A DNA stretch of 64,000 nucleotides, from positions 496,001 through 560,000 of the forward strand of contig CALSPC010000003.1 in the NCBI GenBank assembly GCA_943788135.1, given 5' to 3'. Positions 8,361 through 16,926 of this stretch are shown piece by piece. The notes under the pieces are model-generated. The model was given only the letters and a program-made list of their open reading frames with translations, made no database searches and was not told the origin of the DNA. The stretch's first letter is position 1. Each line of letters begins with the position of its first letter. A program made the position numbers and the translations under genes. This DNA comes from an uncultured Paracoccaceae bacterium. Its GTDB lineage: Bacteria; Bacteroidota; Bacteroidia; Flavobacteriales; Flavobacteriaceae.

Positions 8361-9611
8361 TTAGGTCGTAATAATTTGTACGATCTCAGGAGTGATTTGC
8401 TTTAAAAGAACAGTTTTATCTGTTTCCATCGCTTCAATAGCTTGTGAGGTGTAGTGTCTGATAGTGTATAACTTAACTGCTTTGTGTGTGGATACTTTAT
8501 ACTTTGCCTTTAAATGTAACACTAAACGGTCGAGGTTATTATAATTGTTTTCAATACATACAGAAAAGCTTATCGCCGAATTTTGAAGCATACTAACTTT
8601 CATTTTGTATTCGTGTAGTAAACTAAAAATATGACTGATGTTATCTTCGACTATATATGAAAAATCAAGGGATGAAATTGAAATTAAAATTTGATTTTGT
8701 TTTAAAATATAACACGGCACTTTTGGGTTTAGTTCTAAATCTTTACCCACTGTTGTGCCTGTATTTTCAGGGTTTAAAAACGACTTGACATACAGTGGAA
8801 TTTCTTTGCGTTGCAAAGGTTGAAGTGTTTTTGGGTGAATAACAGATGCTCCATAATAGGACAATTCTATCGCCTCGGTATAAGATAATTGGTGCAACAA
8901 TTCAGCATTCTCAAAATAACGTGGATCAGCATTAAGCACGCCAGGCACATCTTTCCATATTGTTACTGCATTAGCATTCAGACAATAGGCAAAAACCGCT
9001 GCCGTATAATCGCTACCCTCTCGCCCTAGTGTGGTTGTAAAATTATTAGCATCACTTCCTAAAAATCCTTGCGTGATATTTAATTTTTTGGTATCTACTT
9101 GCGCAGATATTAACGTTTGGGTTTGATTCCAATTAATTTTTGCATTTCGGTAATAATTATCTGTTTTTATAAGATCTCTCACATCTAACCACGTATTTGT
9201 TACTCCAATATCATTTAAATACGAACTGATAATAGTGGTAGAAATTAATTCTCCAAATCCAATAACTTGATCATATACAAAGTTGTAGTTTGGAGATTTG
9301 TTATGCTCCAAAAACTGAACTATTCCTTGAAATAAGCGATCCACAGTTTCAAACACAGGATGCCGTTCGTTTTCAAACAAATCTAAAAGAATATTATTGT
9401 GGTATTTTTTTACATCTTGTATCGAACTTTGAAGCTCGTGTTTGGCCTCAAAATAATTCGAAATCACCATTTCCATGGCATTTGTTGTTTTTCCCATAGC
9501 TGACACCACGATAAGTGTGTTGCTATAGCCAACAGTTTGTAAAACATGCGCTAAGTTTTTTACGCCTTCAGCGTCCTTAACAGAAGCGCCCCCAAATTTA
9601 AAAATCTGCAT
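8361..9611 (-). CDS. lysC: Aspartate kinase, monofunctional
   Basis: Phosphorylates aspartate, the first step toward lysine/diaminopimelate, threonine and methionine. The 416-residue protein opens with K-F-G-G-A-S (5-10), the amino-acid-kinase signature; it has G-R-E-G-S-D-Y-T-A in the nucleotide site, and a C-terminal region of about 110 residues that fits degenerate ACT domains for allosteric control. No homoserine dehydrogenase domain is fused, unlike ThrA. The ATG overlaps the stop of the upstream GNAT gene by one base (TAATG), indicating translational coupling. Confidence 0.93.
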   Translation of the reverse strand: MQIFKFGGASVKDAEGVKNLAHVLQTVGYSNTLIVVSAMGKTTNAMEMVISNYFEAKHELQSSIQDVKKYHNNILLDLFENERHPVFETVDRLFQGIVQFLEHNKSPNYNFVYDQVIGFGELISTTIISSYLNDIGVTNTWLDVRDLIKTDNYYRNAKINWNQTQTLISAQVDTKKLNITQGFLGSDANNFTTTLGREGSDYTAAVFAYCLNANAVTIWKDVPGVLNADPRYFENAELLHQLSYTEAIELSYYGASVIHPKTLQPLQRKEIPLYVKSFLNPENTGTTVGKDLELNPKVPCYILKQNQILISISSLDFSYIVEDNISHIFSLLHEYKMKVSMLQNSAISFSVCIENNYNNLDRLVLHLKAKYKVSTHKAVKLYTIRHYTSQAIEAMETDKTVLLKQITPEIVQIITT

Positions 9612-10093
9612 TAATTTAGTTTTGAGATGTAATTTTTAATTCCCTGTTCGTCTAGCTGAACGACATTCCAATCGCGCATCACATTAGCGCCTTTACGCTC
9701 ATAAAATTCAATTGCAGGCGCATTCCAGTCAATAACCTCCCAACAAACACGTTTGACGCCTTTATCTTCAGCATGAAGGATCACTTGATCCAAAAGTGCA
9801 GAGCCCAGGCCATGACCACGCATACGCTCCGAAACAATTAAATCTTCTAGGTGAAGAACAGTGCCTTTCCAAGTCGAAAAACGTGAATATACCAATGCAA
9901 TCCCCACTACATTCTGATCAACTTCCGCTACAAAACAATCAAATTCAGCACTGTTGCCAAATCCTTTGGCAATTAAATCTGCTTCTGTAATTTCGACGGC
10001 ATTAGGTTCTTTTTCAAAAATAGCGAGCTCGGTAATTAAGTTTAAAACTTGACTCATATCGCTAGTAACTGCTTTTCTTATGTGATAATTCAT
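9611..10093 (-). CDS. GNAT family N-acetyltransferase
   Basis: A 160-residue acetyl-CoA-dependent acetyltransferase of the size and pattern of spermidine/thialysine-type GNATs: N-terminal I-R-K-A strand, central L-x-D-L-I-V strand, the acetyl-CoA motif R-M-R-G-H-G-L-G-S-A, and the late N-x-x-A-I-x-F-Y-E-R-K-G-A motif. The acceptor is unknown; diamines or lysine analogues are possible. The ATG at 10093 is preferred to the in-frame TTG at 10114, because a full promoter (-7 box 10112-10119) overlaps that TTG and would place the transcript start after it. First gene of the operon with lysC. Confidence 0.88.
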   Translation of the reverse strand: MNYHIRKAVTSDMSQVLNLITELAIFEKEPNAVEITEADLIAKGFGNSAEFDCFVAEVDQNVVGIALVYSRFSTWKGTVLHLEDLIVSERMRGHGLGSALLDQVILHAEDKGVKRVCWEVIDWNAPAIEFYERKGANVMRDWNVVQLDEQGIKNYISKLN

Positions 10094-10111
10094 ATGCTGT
10101 TTTTGGAACTC

Positions 10112-10144
10112 CAAAGATACTTAAAAGCGTTTTAAATTTCTCAA
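10112..10144 (-). promoter_or_regulatory. Bacteroidota-type promoter for the GNAT-lysC-acyltransferase operon
   Basis: On the minus strand TTG (10144-10142), a 22-nt spacer and TATCTTTG (10119-10112) match the TTG / TAnnTTTG consensus known for Bacteroides and Flavobacterium. Transcription would begin near 10107, giving a leader of about 12-15 nt before the ATG at 10093. Confidence 0.7.
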
Positions 10145-10210
10145 ATAAAATAACGACGAAAACGTTGTAGTTCTCTAAAAAATTAGATATTTGCATAAAT
10201 TCTGAACCAA

Positions 10211-11224
10211 ATGCCTCAAAAACACCAAACGCTCGGAGAATTTATCATTGAACACCAATCGTCTTTCAAGTATACTTCTGGCGAATTATCACGACTCATA
10301 AACTCCATTCGATTGGCGGCTAAAGTGGTCAACTACGAAGTGAATAAAGCCGGTCTAGTTGATATTTTGGGCACTGCTGGAGATACTAACGTCCAAGGCG
10401 AAAACCAGCAAAAATTGGATGTTTATGCCAATGAAAAATTTATTCAAACGCTTGTCAACCGTAATATTGTTTGTGGTATTGCCAGTGAAGAAGAGGATAG
10501 CTTTATTGCGATTAATAGCAACGATAAAAACCATCAAAATAAATACATTGTCCTGATAGACCCCTTGGATGGATCTTCCAATATTGATGTGAATGTATCC
10601 GTAGGGACTATTTTTTCAATTTATCGCCGTGTAACGCCTTTGGGAACTCCTGTTCAAGATCAAGATTTTTTACAAAAAGGAAGCGAACAAGTTGCAGCGG
10701 GATACATTATTTACGGTACTTCTACTATGTTGGTTTACACTACTGGCGATGGAGTCAATGGATTCACTTTAAACCCAGCGATTGGGACATTTTACTTGTC
10801 TCATCCAAAAATGCAATTTCCTAAGCACGGGTCTATTTATTCTGTAAATGAAGGGAATTATATACATTTTTCGCAAGGCATCAAAAACTACATCAAATAC
10901 TGCCAAATGGAAGAAGGAAATCGTCCTTATACTTCGCGGTATATAGGGTCTCTAGTGTCGGATTTTCACCGTAATATGATTAAAGGCGGAATTTATTTAT
11001 ACCCTACAAGTTCCAAAAATCCCAACGGAAAACTTCGTTTGTTATATGAGTGTAATCCTATGGCATTTTTAGCGGAACAAGCTGCGGGTAAAGCTAGTGA
11101 TGGTACAACTCGAATTTTGGATATTGTACCAACAAAGCTGCACCAACGTGTGCCTTTTGTTTGTGGAAGTAGCGCTATGGTAGATAAAGTGGAAGATTTT
11201 ATGCGTTCTGCCTTGGATTCTTAA
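10211..11224 (+). CDS. fbp: Fructose-1,6-bisphosphatase class 1
   Basis: Hydrolyses fructose-1,6-bisphosphate to fructose-6-phosphate in gluconeogenesis. The 337-residue protein has the metal/phosphate site D-P-L-D-G-S-S-N at residues 117-124 with the E-E-E cluster at 93-95, and the late substrate region with Y-L-Y-P-T and [10 protein letters not shown]. All class 1 hallmarks and the normal length are present. It is a divergent neighbour of the GNAT operon across 117 nt; the TATTTG just upstream (near 10190) is only a partial -7 match. Confidence 0.96.
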   Translation: MPQKHQTLGEFIIEHQSSFKYTSGELSRLINSIRLAAKVVNYEVNKAGLVDILGTAGDTNVQGENQQKLDVYANEKFIQTLVNRNIVCGIASEEEDSFIAINSNDKNHQNKYIVLIDPLDGSSNIDVNVSVGTIFSIYRRVTPLGTPVQDQDFLQKGSEQVAAGYIIYGTSTMLVYTTGDGVNGFTLNPAIGTFYLSHPKMQFPKHGSIYSVNEGNYIHFSQGIKNYIKYCQMEEGNRPYTSRYIGSLVSDFHRNMIKGGIYLYPTSSKNPNGKLRLLYECNPMAFLAEQAAGKASDGTTRILDIVPTKLHQRVPFVCGSSAMVDKVEDFMRSALDS

Positions 11225-11259
11225 GTATTTAAAGCTTAGCTAGTTTAAAAGTAAGGTTG

Positions 11260-11267
11260 TAACTTTG
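11260..11267 (+). promoter_or_regulatory. -7 promoter box upstream of era
   Basis: TAACTTTG matches TAnnTTTG and lies 17 nt before the era ATG. A TTA (11236-11238) 21 nt upstream is a one-mismatch -33 element. It implies that era has its own short-leader transcript. Confidence 0.5.
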
Positions 11268-11284
11268 TCGAAATTTAAAAGTAA

Positions 11285-12166
11285 ATGCACAAAGCTGGTT
11301 TTGTTAATATTATTGGAAATCCAAACGTCGGAAAATCAACGTTGATGAATGCCTTTGTGGGCGAAAAGTTATCCATTATTACGTCAAAGGCACAAACTAC
11401 GCGCCACCGAATTTTAGGCATTGTAAATGGCGATGATTTTCAGGTTATTCTTTCAGATACGCCAGGAATTATTAAGCCAGCTTACGAGCTACAAAGCTCA
11501 ATGATGGATTTTGTTAAATCTGCTTTTGAAGATGCTGATATTTTAATTTATATGGTTGAAATTGGCGAAAAAGAATTGAAAGACGAAGCGTTTTTCAATA
11601 AAATCACTGCCTCCAAAAAACCTGTTTTATTACTGTTAAATAAAATTGATACCTCCAATCAAGAACAACTAGAAGCACAAGCACAGCTGTGGCAACAAAA
11701 AGTTCCCAACGCAGAATTTATAGCCATTTCTGCCTTGGAAGGTTTTAATGTGAACACAGTTTTTGATCGTATTTTAGAATTATTGCCTGAATCTCCTGCC
11801 TATTACCCTAAAGATCAATTGACAGATAAACCCGAACGGTTTTTTGTCAATGAAAAAATCCGTGAAAAGATTTTGATGCACTACAAAAAAGAAATTCCGT
11901 ATGCCGTTGAGGTTGTCACAGAAGAATTTTTTGAAGAAGACGCTATCATCCGGATGCGTTCTGTAATTATGGTAGAACGCGAAACTCAAAAAGGAATCAT
12001 TATTGGTCATAAAGGAAGTGCTTTGAAACGAGTTGGTGTAGAAGCGCGGAAAGATCTAGAGCAATTTTTTGGCAAGCAAGTCCACTTAGAATTGTATGTC
12101 AAAGTCAATAAAAACTGGAGATCTAGCCAAAACCAACTCAAACGTTTTGGGTACAATAACTCCTAA
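11285..12166 (+). CDS. era: GTPase Era
   Basis: A GTPase that binds the 3' end of 16S rRNA and controls 30S maturation. The 293-residue protein has the G1 loop G-N-P-N-V-G-K-S-T (11-19), D-T-P-G (G3) and N-K-I-D (G4), followed by a C-terminal KH domain with the G-H-K-G-S loop and the closing W-R-x-x-x-x-x-L-x-R-F-G-Y segment. Length and domain order are normal. It is 60 nt downstream of fbp and 180 nt upstream of der, with separate promoter boxes before each. Confidence 0.97.
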   Translation: MHKAGFVNIIGNPNVGKSTLMNAFVGEKLSIITSKAQTTRHRILGIVNGDDFQVILSDTPGIIKPAYELQSSMMDFVKSAFEDADILIYMVEIGEKELKDEAFFNKITASKKPVLLLLNKIDTSNQEQLEAQAQLWQQKVPNAEFIAISALEGFNVNTVFDRILELLPESPAYYPKDQLTDKPERFFVNEKIREKILMHYKKEIPYAVEVVTEEFFEEDAIIRMRSVIMVERETQKGIIIGHKGSALKRVGVEARKDLEQFFGKQVHLELYVKVNKNWRSSQNQLKRFGYNNS

Positions 12167-12320
12167 AAATTTAAACATATTTGTTCGGGTTTTCTAGTTT
12201 CAAAAGAATTAAAGTACAAATTTCTATCTCTTCACAGCTGAGAAACATCTAAAGTGAATCATTTCCGCTTATATCGTTTTTAAACTTTCAGAAAAAACAG
12301 CTTACCAAAAGGATATTTCC

Positions 12321-12328
12321 TATTTTTG
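12321..12328 (+). promoter_or_regulatory. -7 promoter box upstream of der
   Basis: TATTTTTG is a perfect TAnnTTTG box ending 18 nt before the ATG at 12347. No TTG is present at the usual -33 distance. The in-frame TTG at 12326 lies inside this box, which argues against its use as a start codon. Confidence 0.5.
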
Positions 12329-12346
12329 CAGCAATTTTATAAGCAT

Positions 12347-13651
12347 ATGAGCAATATTGTAGCGATAGTAGGACGTCCAAATGTGGGGAAATCTACATTT
12401 TTTAACCGGTTGATTCAAAGGCGAGAAGCCATTGTTGATGCCGTGAGTGGGGTAACCCGCGATCGCCATTACGGCAAAAGCGATTGGAACGGCAAAGAGT
12501 TCTCTTTAATCGATACCGGTGGATATGTCCTTGGTAGCGATGATGTTTTTGAGGCAGAAATCGACAAACAAGTTGAGCTGGCCATAGAAGAAGCAGATGC
12601 TATTATTTTTATGGTTGACGTGGAGTCTGGTGTAACTGGCATGGATGAAGACGTGGCTAAATTGCTTAGAAAAGTTCAAAAACCCGTTTTTTTAGTGATA
12701 AACAAAGTGGACAATGCCATGCGTGAGCAAGATGCCGTAGAGTTCTATGCTTTAGGGTTAGGGGCGTATTTTACGATTGCAAGTATCAATGGAAGCGGGA
12801 CCGGTGATTTGCTAGATGCCTTAGTCGAAGCGTTGCCTGAAGTAGAGGAAGTAGAAGAATCAATCCTACCTCGATTTGCAGTTGTAGGCCGTCCAAATGC
12901 AGGGAAATCATCGTTTATTAATGCCTTGATAGGCGAGGACCGTTATATTGTTACAGATATTGCAGGAACGACCCGAGATTCAATCGACACAAAATACAAC
13001 CGCTTTGGATTTGAATTTAATTTGGTCGATACGGCAGGAATTCGCCGAAAATCAAAAGTCAAAGAAGATTTGGAGTTTTATTCGGTAATGCGATCCGTAC
13101 GTGCTATCGAGCATGCCGATGTATGTTTGTTGGTTTGTGATGCGCAACGTGGATTTGACGGTCAAGTTCAAAATATTTTTTGGTTAGCCCAACGCAACCA
13201 TAAAGGCATTGTAATTTTGGTTAATAAATGGGATTTGGTTGAGAAAGACACCAAAACGACCAAAGCCTATGAAACGCACATTCGGGAGCAAATCAAGCCC
13301 TTTACAGATGTGCCCATTGTGTTCATATCGGCACTGTCTAAGCAGCGTATTTATAAAGCTATGGAAACTGCCCTTGACGTGTATAAAAACCGATCAAAAC
13401 GCCTAAAAACAAGTGTTCTGAATGACGATTTATTACCAATAATTGAAAACTATCCACCGCCGGCTTTGAAAGGAAAATTTGTAAAAATAAAATACATAAT
13501 GCAGTTGCCAACGCCACAGCCACAATTTGCATTTTTCTGTAATCTTCCACAATACGTAAAGGAGCCGTATAAACGATTTTTAGAAAATAAACTTAGAGAA
13601 TTGTATGATTTTAAAGGGGTGCCAATTACGGTATATATGCGTAAAAAATAA
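12347..13651 (+). CDS. der: Ribosome biogenesis GTPase Der (EngA)
   Basis: A double-GTPase needed for 50S subunit assembly. The 434-residue protein carries two G domains, each opening with G-R-P-N-x-G-K-S (first near residue 9, second near 180), each with a D-T-x-G switch and an N-K-x-D motif, then a KH-like domain ending in the P-I-x-V-Y-M-R-K-K tail. The frame extends 7 codons upstream to a TTG, but this falls inside a promoter box, so the ATG at 12347, directly before [10 protein letters not shown], is the start. It ends 3 nt from the convergent TPM gene. Confidence 0.96.
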   Translation: MSNIVAIVGRPNVGKSTFFNRLIQRREAIVDAVSGVTRDRHYGKSDWNGKEFSLIDTGGYVLGSDDVFEAEIDKQVELAIEEADAIIFMVDVESGVTGMDEDVAKLLRKVQKPVFLVINKVDNAMREQDAVEFYALGLGAYFTIASINGSGTGDLLDALVEALPEVEEVEESILPRFAVVGRPNAGKSSFINALIGEDRYIVTDIAGTTRDSIDTKYNRFGFEFNLVDTAGIRRKSKVKEDLEFYSVMRSVRAIEHADVCLLVCDAQRGFDGQVQNIFWLAQRNHKGIVILVNKWDLVEKDTKTTKAYETHIREQIKPFTDVPIVFISALSKQRIYKAMETALDVYKNRSKRLKTSVLNDDLLPIIENYPPPALKGKFVKIKYIMQLPTPQPQFAFFCNLPQYVKEPYKRFLENKLRELYDFKGVPITVYMRKK

Positions 13652-13654
13652 GCT

Positions 13655-14443
13655 TTACCAGCCTCCAGAGGCGCCACCACCGCCGAAACCGCCCCCGCCG
13701 AAGCCACCACCAAAACCACCACTTCCAAAACCACCACTGGAACTGCCGCTAAAATTACCACGTCCTAAACTGCTCAATAGAATAGCGTCTAGTAGACTCG
13801 TTGGACGACGATTTCCGCCATTTTTATTACCCCTGTTTTTTTTATTTTTTAAAATTAAAATCAAAAAGATAAAGAAGAAAATTAGTGCTATTATTTTTTC
13901 AAAATTAACGCTCTTTTGTTGGGGAAAAGAAGATGCTTTGAATTCCCCAGTTAGGACTTTGAAAATCTGAGTACTACCCGAATTTAACCCACCATAATAA
14001 TCGTTTTTCTTAAAAAAAGGAATGATCGATTCTTGAATAATTCTGCTGCACATTTTATCCGTAAGTAAATGCTCCACACCATACCCAGTACTGATGTTAA
14101 TTTTGCGATCATTTTTGGCTAATAAAATAAAAACGCCATTATCTTTTTTGGACTTTCCAATACCCCATTCTTGTGCCCAATTGGTCGCTAGATAATTGAT
14201 GTATTCGCCTTTGGTAGAATTAATAATCGCTATCACAATTTGAGTTGATGTGCTGTCAGAGTAGCGAATGAGTTTTTGCTCTAATGCAGAAGCTTCTTGT
14301 GGGCTTAAAAGACTGCTATAGTCATAAATGCTTGTTTGTACTGTCGGTTTTGAGGGAATCTGATATTGCGCATGAGCAAAGTTGAATGTCAATATCAAAA
14401 TGACCACATAGAGTACTGCTATTTTTTGTAGTCTAATATTCAT
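13655..14443 (-). CDS. TPM domain protein with signal peptide and Gly-rich tail
   Basis: A 262-residue exported membrane protein. Residues 1-25 are a signal peptide ending A-H-A; a TPM (DUF477, YgcG-like) domain spans about 38-160 with the S-S-L-L-S-P-Q-E opening and the G-Y-G-V-E-H-L-L-T-D motif; a hydrophobic segment (about 180-195) anchors it; and the last 45 residues are almost only Gly, Ser and Phe. TPM domains are found in thylakoid PSII repair proteins and bacterial envelope proteins; phosphatase activity is reported for a plant member. It overlaps the upstream TPM gene by 4 nt, in a LemA-TPM-TPM set typical of Bacteroidota. Confidence 0.88.
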   Translation of the reverse strand: MNIRLQKIAVLYVVILILTFNFAHAQYQIPSKPTVQTSIYDYSSLLSPQEASALEQKLIRYSDSTSTQIVIAIINSTKGEYINYLATNWAQEWGIGKSKKDNGVFILLAKNDRKINISTGYGVEHLLTDKMCSRIIQESIIPFFKKNDYYGGLNSGSTQIFKVLTGEFKASSFPQQKSVNFEKIIALIFFFIFLILILKNKKNRGNKNGGNRRPTSLLDAILLSSLGRGNFSGSSSGGFGSGGFGGGFGGGGFGGGGASGGW

Positions 14444-14886
14444 AAATCCTCGCCTTTGGAAATAGAATTTGATAATTCATCTGTGTCATCTGCCTCCCAA
14501 GGAAAATGAATTTCGAGGGCTTGACTTGCCGTCTGAATCCCTTGTATAATCCCTTCTTTAAACTCCCCTTTTTTAAATAAGTTGCGCATCACATCTCGAG
14601 TATCATTCCAAAATGTTGAATCGACTTTTGAATCAATGCCTTTGTCTCCAAAAATACCAAATTTATGATGGCCTACAGCAATATAAATGAGAACACCGTT
14701 TTGAAGTTTAGTTTGATCCATTTTCAAGTGATGGAACACCTCTTTGGCACGTTCTTCAACGGAAAGTGAGCTCTGATCTTCGATATGCACACGGATTTCT
14801 CCTGAAGTCTTTTGTTCGGCTAGTCGAATAGCCTCAACTATTTGTTCTTCATCTTTAGCACTTAAGAAATTTTCTAGAGTAGCCAT
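14440..14886 (-). CDS. TPM domain protein, short form
   Basis: A 148-residue TPM domain protein without signal peptide or membrane segment. It shows the same core as its neighbour: an N-terminal helix with A-I-R-L-A-E-Q-K-T-S-G-E-I-R-V, then the H-H-K-F-G-I-F-G-D-K-G-I-D motif and the W-x-x-x-x-D-x-M-x-x-x-F-K-x-G helix. It lies between LemA (one-base overlap of stop and start) and the long TPM protein (4-nt overlap), so the three are almost certainly one translational unit. Function unknown; a role with the LemA/TPM membrane partners is inferred from context. Confidence 0.85.
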   Translation of the reverse strand: MATLENFLSAKDEEQIVEAIRLAEQKTSGEIRVHIEDQSSLSVEERAKEVFHHLKMDQTKLQNGVLIYIAVGHHKFGIFGDKGIDSKVDSTFWNDTRDVMRNLFKKGEFKEGIIQGIQTASQALEIHFPWEADDTDELSNSISKGEDL

Positions 14887-15485
14887 TAGTTAAAATCAAA
14901 CTCAACATCAGGTGCATTTTCTGAACCAGCATTCGCTTTGTATCGTGTCATGTCATCAAATCCGAACCATCCGGCCAAAACAGAGTTAGGAAATTTTTTA
15001 ATGAAAATATCATAAATGTTTACAGCTGCATTAAATCGATCTCTAGCCACATTGATTCTGTTTTCCGTGCCTTCCAATTGATTTTGCAAATCTAAAAAGT
15101 TTTGATTAGCCTTTAGTTCTGGATAGCGTTCTACTGTTACTAAAAGTTTTGACAATGCTCCACTAAGTCCGCTTTGCGCTTGTTGAAATGCAGCTAAATT
15201 TTCTGGGGTAATATTTGTCGGATCAATACTCACAGCGGTAGCTTTAGCTCTCGCCTCGATGACCTGAGTGAGGGTGTTTTTTTCAAATTCGGCAGCACCT
15301 TGAACTGTTTTTACAAGGTTTCCAATCAAATCATTTCGGCGTTGGTAAGAACTTTCGACATTTGACCAAGCGGTTTTTGCATTGGCTTCATATTCTACAG
15401 CAGTATTGTTAAATCCAACGGCCGTGCTATAAATTGCATAAACGATTACAGCAATAAGTATTAAAGGTATAAACCATTTTTTCAT
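14886..15485 (-). CDS. lemA: LemA family protein
   Basis: A 199-residue membrane-anchored protein. A single hydrophobic segment (residues 4-24) is followed by the LemA coiled-coil fold with the family signatures W-x-x-V-E-x-x-Y-Q-R-R-N-D-L-I-x-N-L-V and the later Y-P-E-L-K-A-N-Q-N-F, R-I-N-V-A-R-D-R-F-N-A and Y-N..F-P motifs. LemA proteins have a helical domain exposed outside the cytoplasmic membrane; a precise function is not known. Located 12 nt after a MerR-type regulator and overlapping the short TPM gene, it belongs to the peptidase-MerR-LemA-TPM-TPM operon. Confidence 0.92.
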   Translation of the reverse strand: MKKWFIPLILIAVIVYAIYSTAVGFNNTAVEYEANAKTAWSNVESSYQRRNDLIGNLVKTVQGAAEFEKNTLTQVIEARAKATAVSIDPTNITPENLAAFQQAQSGLSGALSKLLVTVERYPELKANQNFLDLQNQLEGTENRINVARDRFNAAVNIYDIFIKKFPNSVLAGWFGFDDMTRYKANAGSENAPDVEFDFN

Positions 15486-15497
15486 AATTAATTGGGT

Positions 15498-15827
15498 TTA
15501 GAGTTGATTTTTTAGTTTTATTAATTCATTTTTCACGCGCTCTAATTTTGTGATAATTTCAAAATTTTCTAAGGATTTTTGATCTTGTTCCTTAAGATAA
15601 GTTTTAGCCCCTTCAAGCGTATAGCCGCGTTCTTTGACAAGGTTGTAGATTAACTTTAAATTCTGAACATCTTCAGGTGTAAATCTACGGTTGCCTTTGG
15701 CGTTTTTTTTAGGTTTAAGCGCTTCAAATTCTTTATCCCAAAACCGTATCAAAGACGCATTAACATCAAATGCTTTGGCAATTTCTCCAATACTGTAATA
15801 GCGTTTTGTGGGGAGGTCTAAATGCAT
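15498..15827 (-). CDS. Small MerR-family transcriptional regulator
   Basis: A 109-residue protein: a MerR winged helix-turn-helix (Y-Y-S-I-G-E-I-A-K-A-F-D-V-N-x-S-x-I-R-F-W, about 10-30, then K-G-N-R-R-F-T-P-E-D-V, about 43-55) followed by a short charged coiled-coil helix for dimerisation. There is no effector-binding C-terminal domain and no metal-binding cysteines, so it is unlikely to sense metals in the usual MerR way. It begins one base after the stop of the M23 peptidase gene. Autoregulation of this operon is a reasonable but untested idea. Confidence 0.85.
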   Translation of the reverse strand: MHLDLPTKRYYSIGEIAKAFDVNASLIRFWDKEFEALKPKKNAKGNRRFTPEDVQNLKLIYNLVKERGYTLEGAKTYLKEQDQKSLENFEIITKLERVKNELIKLKNQL

Positions 15828-15828
15828 T

Positions 15829-16800
15829 TTAATCTAAAGATTGGTTTTCAAGTGAAGCGATGGCCAACAAGGTGTTAAACTCTTCAGGACTCAGATTACC
15901 GTAATAAAAATTTACAGGGTTTATTCGTTTCTTATCTTTGAAAACTTCATAATGTAAGTGAGGTGCTTGAGAGCGTCCTGTACTTCCAACATATCCAATC
16001 AGATCGCCACGTTTTACCTTTTGGCCTCTTCTAACATTATATTTATAGAGGTGTGCATATAAACTACTATAACCATACCCGTGATCTATTCGAATGTGTC
16101 GTCCATAGCCCGAAGATCGACTATCTGCACGCTTAATGACGCCATCACCAGTGGCATAAACAGGGGTGCCTCGTGGTGCGGTAAAGTCCATTCCATAATG
16201 AAATTTACGAACCTTAGTAAAGGGATCACTTCGGTAGCCATAGCCTGATGCCATACGCGTTAGATCTTCATTTTTTATAGGTTGAATTGCGGGAATCTTA
16301 GCTAAAAAATTCTCTTTGTCTTTTGCTAATTCAGTGATTTCATCAAGTGATTTGGATTGCACAATGATGCGTTTTTGAAGGACGTCTATCCGTTTGTTGG
16401 CATCAATGATTAATTCTGAATTATTGAATCCTTCATATTTTTTGTAGCGGTTAACTCCACCAAGACCTTGTTTACGTTGTTCTTCAGGGATTGGATTCGC
16501 CTCAAAATACAGTCGGTAAATGGCATTGTCACGATCTTCAATATTTGTTAGAACTGCTTCTACTTCTTCCATTTTTTTATTAAGAAGATTGAAGTGTAGA
16601 GTTAGGTTTTCTAATTCCCTATTAAGTGCTTTTTCTCTCGGAGATTCAAAATATTGACCCGCTACCAAAACGATTAAAAACCCAAACATGCTCGCCGCTA
16701 ATAAGAAAATAAACGTCTGTTTAAATGCCGTTCTTTTTTTCCGAATTATCTGTCGATAGGTAAGTGTTTCGGGATCGTAATAATATTTTACATTAGACAT
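15829..16800 (-). CDS. M23 family peptidase (LytM-type), membrane-anchored
   Basis: A 323-residue envelope peptidase. Residues 28-48 form one transmembrane segment, followed by a periplasmic coiled coil (about 55-165) and a C-terminal M23 domain. The zinc ligands are visible: H-Y-G-M-D (H and D of HxxxD, about 202-206) and H-L-H-Y-E (HxH, about 281-285). The set is complete, so it should be an active endopeptidase that cuts peptidoglycan cross-links, probably in growth or division. First gene of the five-gene minus-strand operon and preceded by a well-formed promoter. Confidence 0.92.
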   Translation of the reverse strand: MSNVKYYYDPETLTYRQIIRKKRTAFKQTFIFLLAASMFGFLIVLVAGQYFESPREKALNRELENLTLHFNLLNKKMEEVEAVLTNIEDRDNAIYRLYFEANPIPEEQRKQGLGGVNRYKKYEGFNNSELIIDANKRIDVLQKRIIVQSKSLDEITELAKDKENFLAKIPAIQPIKNEDLTRMASGYGYRSDPFTKVRKFHYGMDFTAPRGTPVYATGDGVIKRADSRSSGYGRHIRIDHGYGYSSLYAHLYKYNVRRGQKVKRGDLIGYVGSTGRSQAPHLHYEVFKDKKRINPVNFYYGNLSPEEFNTLLAIASLENQSLD

Positions 16801-16866
16801 TGCCTAAAAAGTTCTATTTTTGTTGAATAATAGATAATCTTCACTAGTTAAAGATTGTCTTCTGAA

Positions 16867-16898
16867 CAAAGATATAAATTGTTTCGAATTAAATACAA
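16867..16898 (-). promoter_or_regulatory. Bacteroidota-type promoter of the M23-MerR-lemA-TPM operon
   Basis: Minus strand: TTG (16898-16896), 21-nt spacer, TATCTTTG (16874-16867). Both boxes fit the family consensus. Transcription would start near 16862, giving a 5' UTR of about 60 nt before the ATG at 16800. Confidence 0.7.
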
Positions 16899-16926
16899 AT
16901 TATTACACTAAGCTTAACATTTTTGC

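Noticed and set aside
10094-10114. TTG start extending the GNAT protein by seven residues
   Set aside because: The TTG overlaps the -7 box of a complete promoter, so it would not be in the mRNA.
12167-12325. era-der spacer searched for a tRNA or small RNA
   Set aside because: No cloverleaf, no TTCGA loop in proper distance and no terminator; only the der promoter box was found.
12326-12346. TTG start extending Der by seven residues
   Set aside because: It lies inside the TATTTTTG promoter box; the ATG at 12347 sits at the conserved N-terminus.
13605-13970. Proline-rich ORF on the plus strand (P-P-P-P-K repeats)
   Set aside because: It is the complement of the Gly-rich tail of the TPM protein on the minus strand; the repeat is an effect of GGN codons read backwards.
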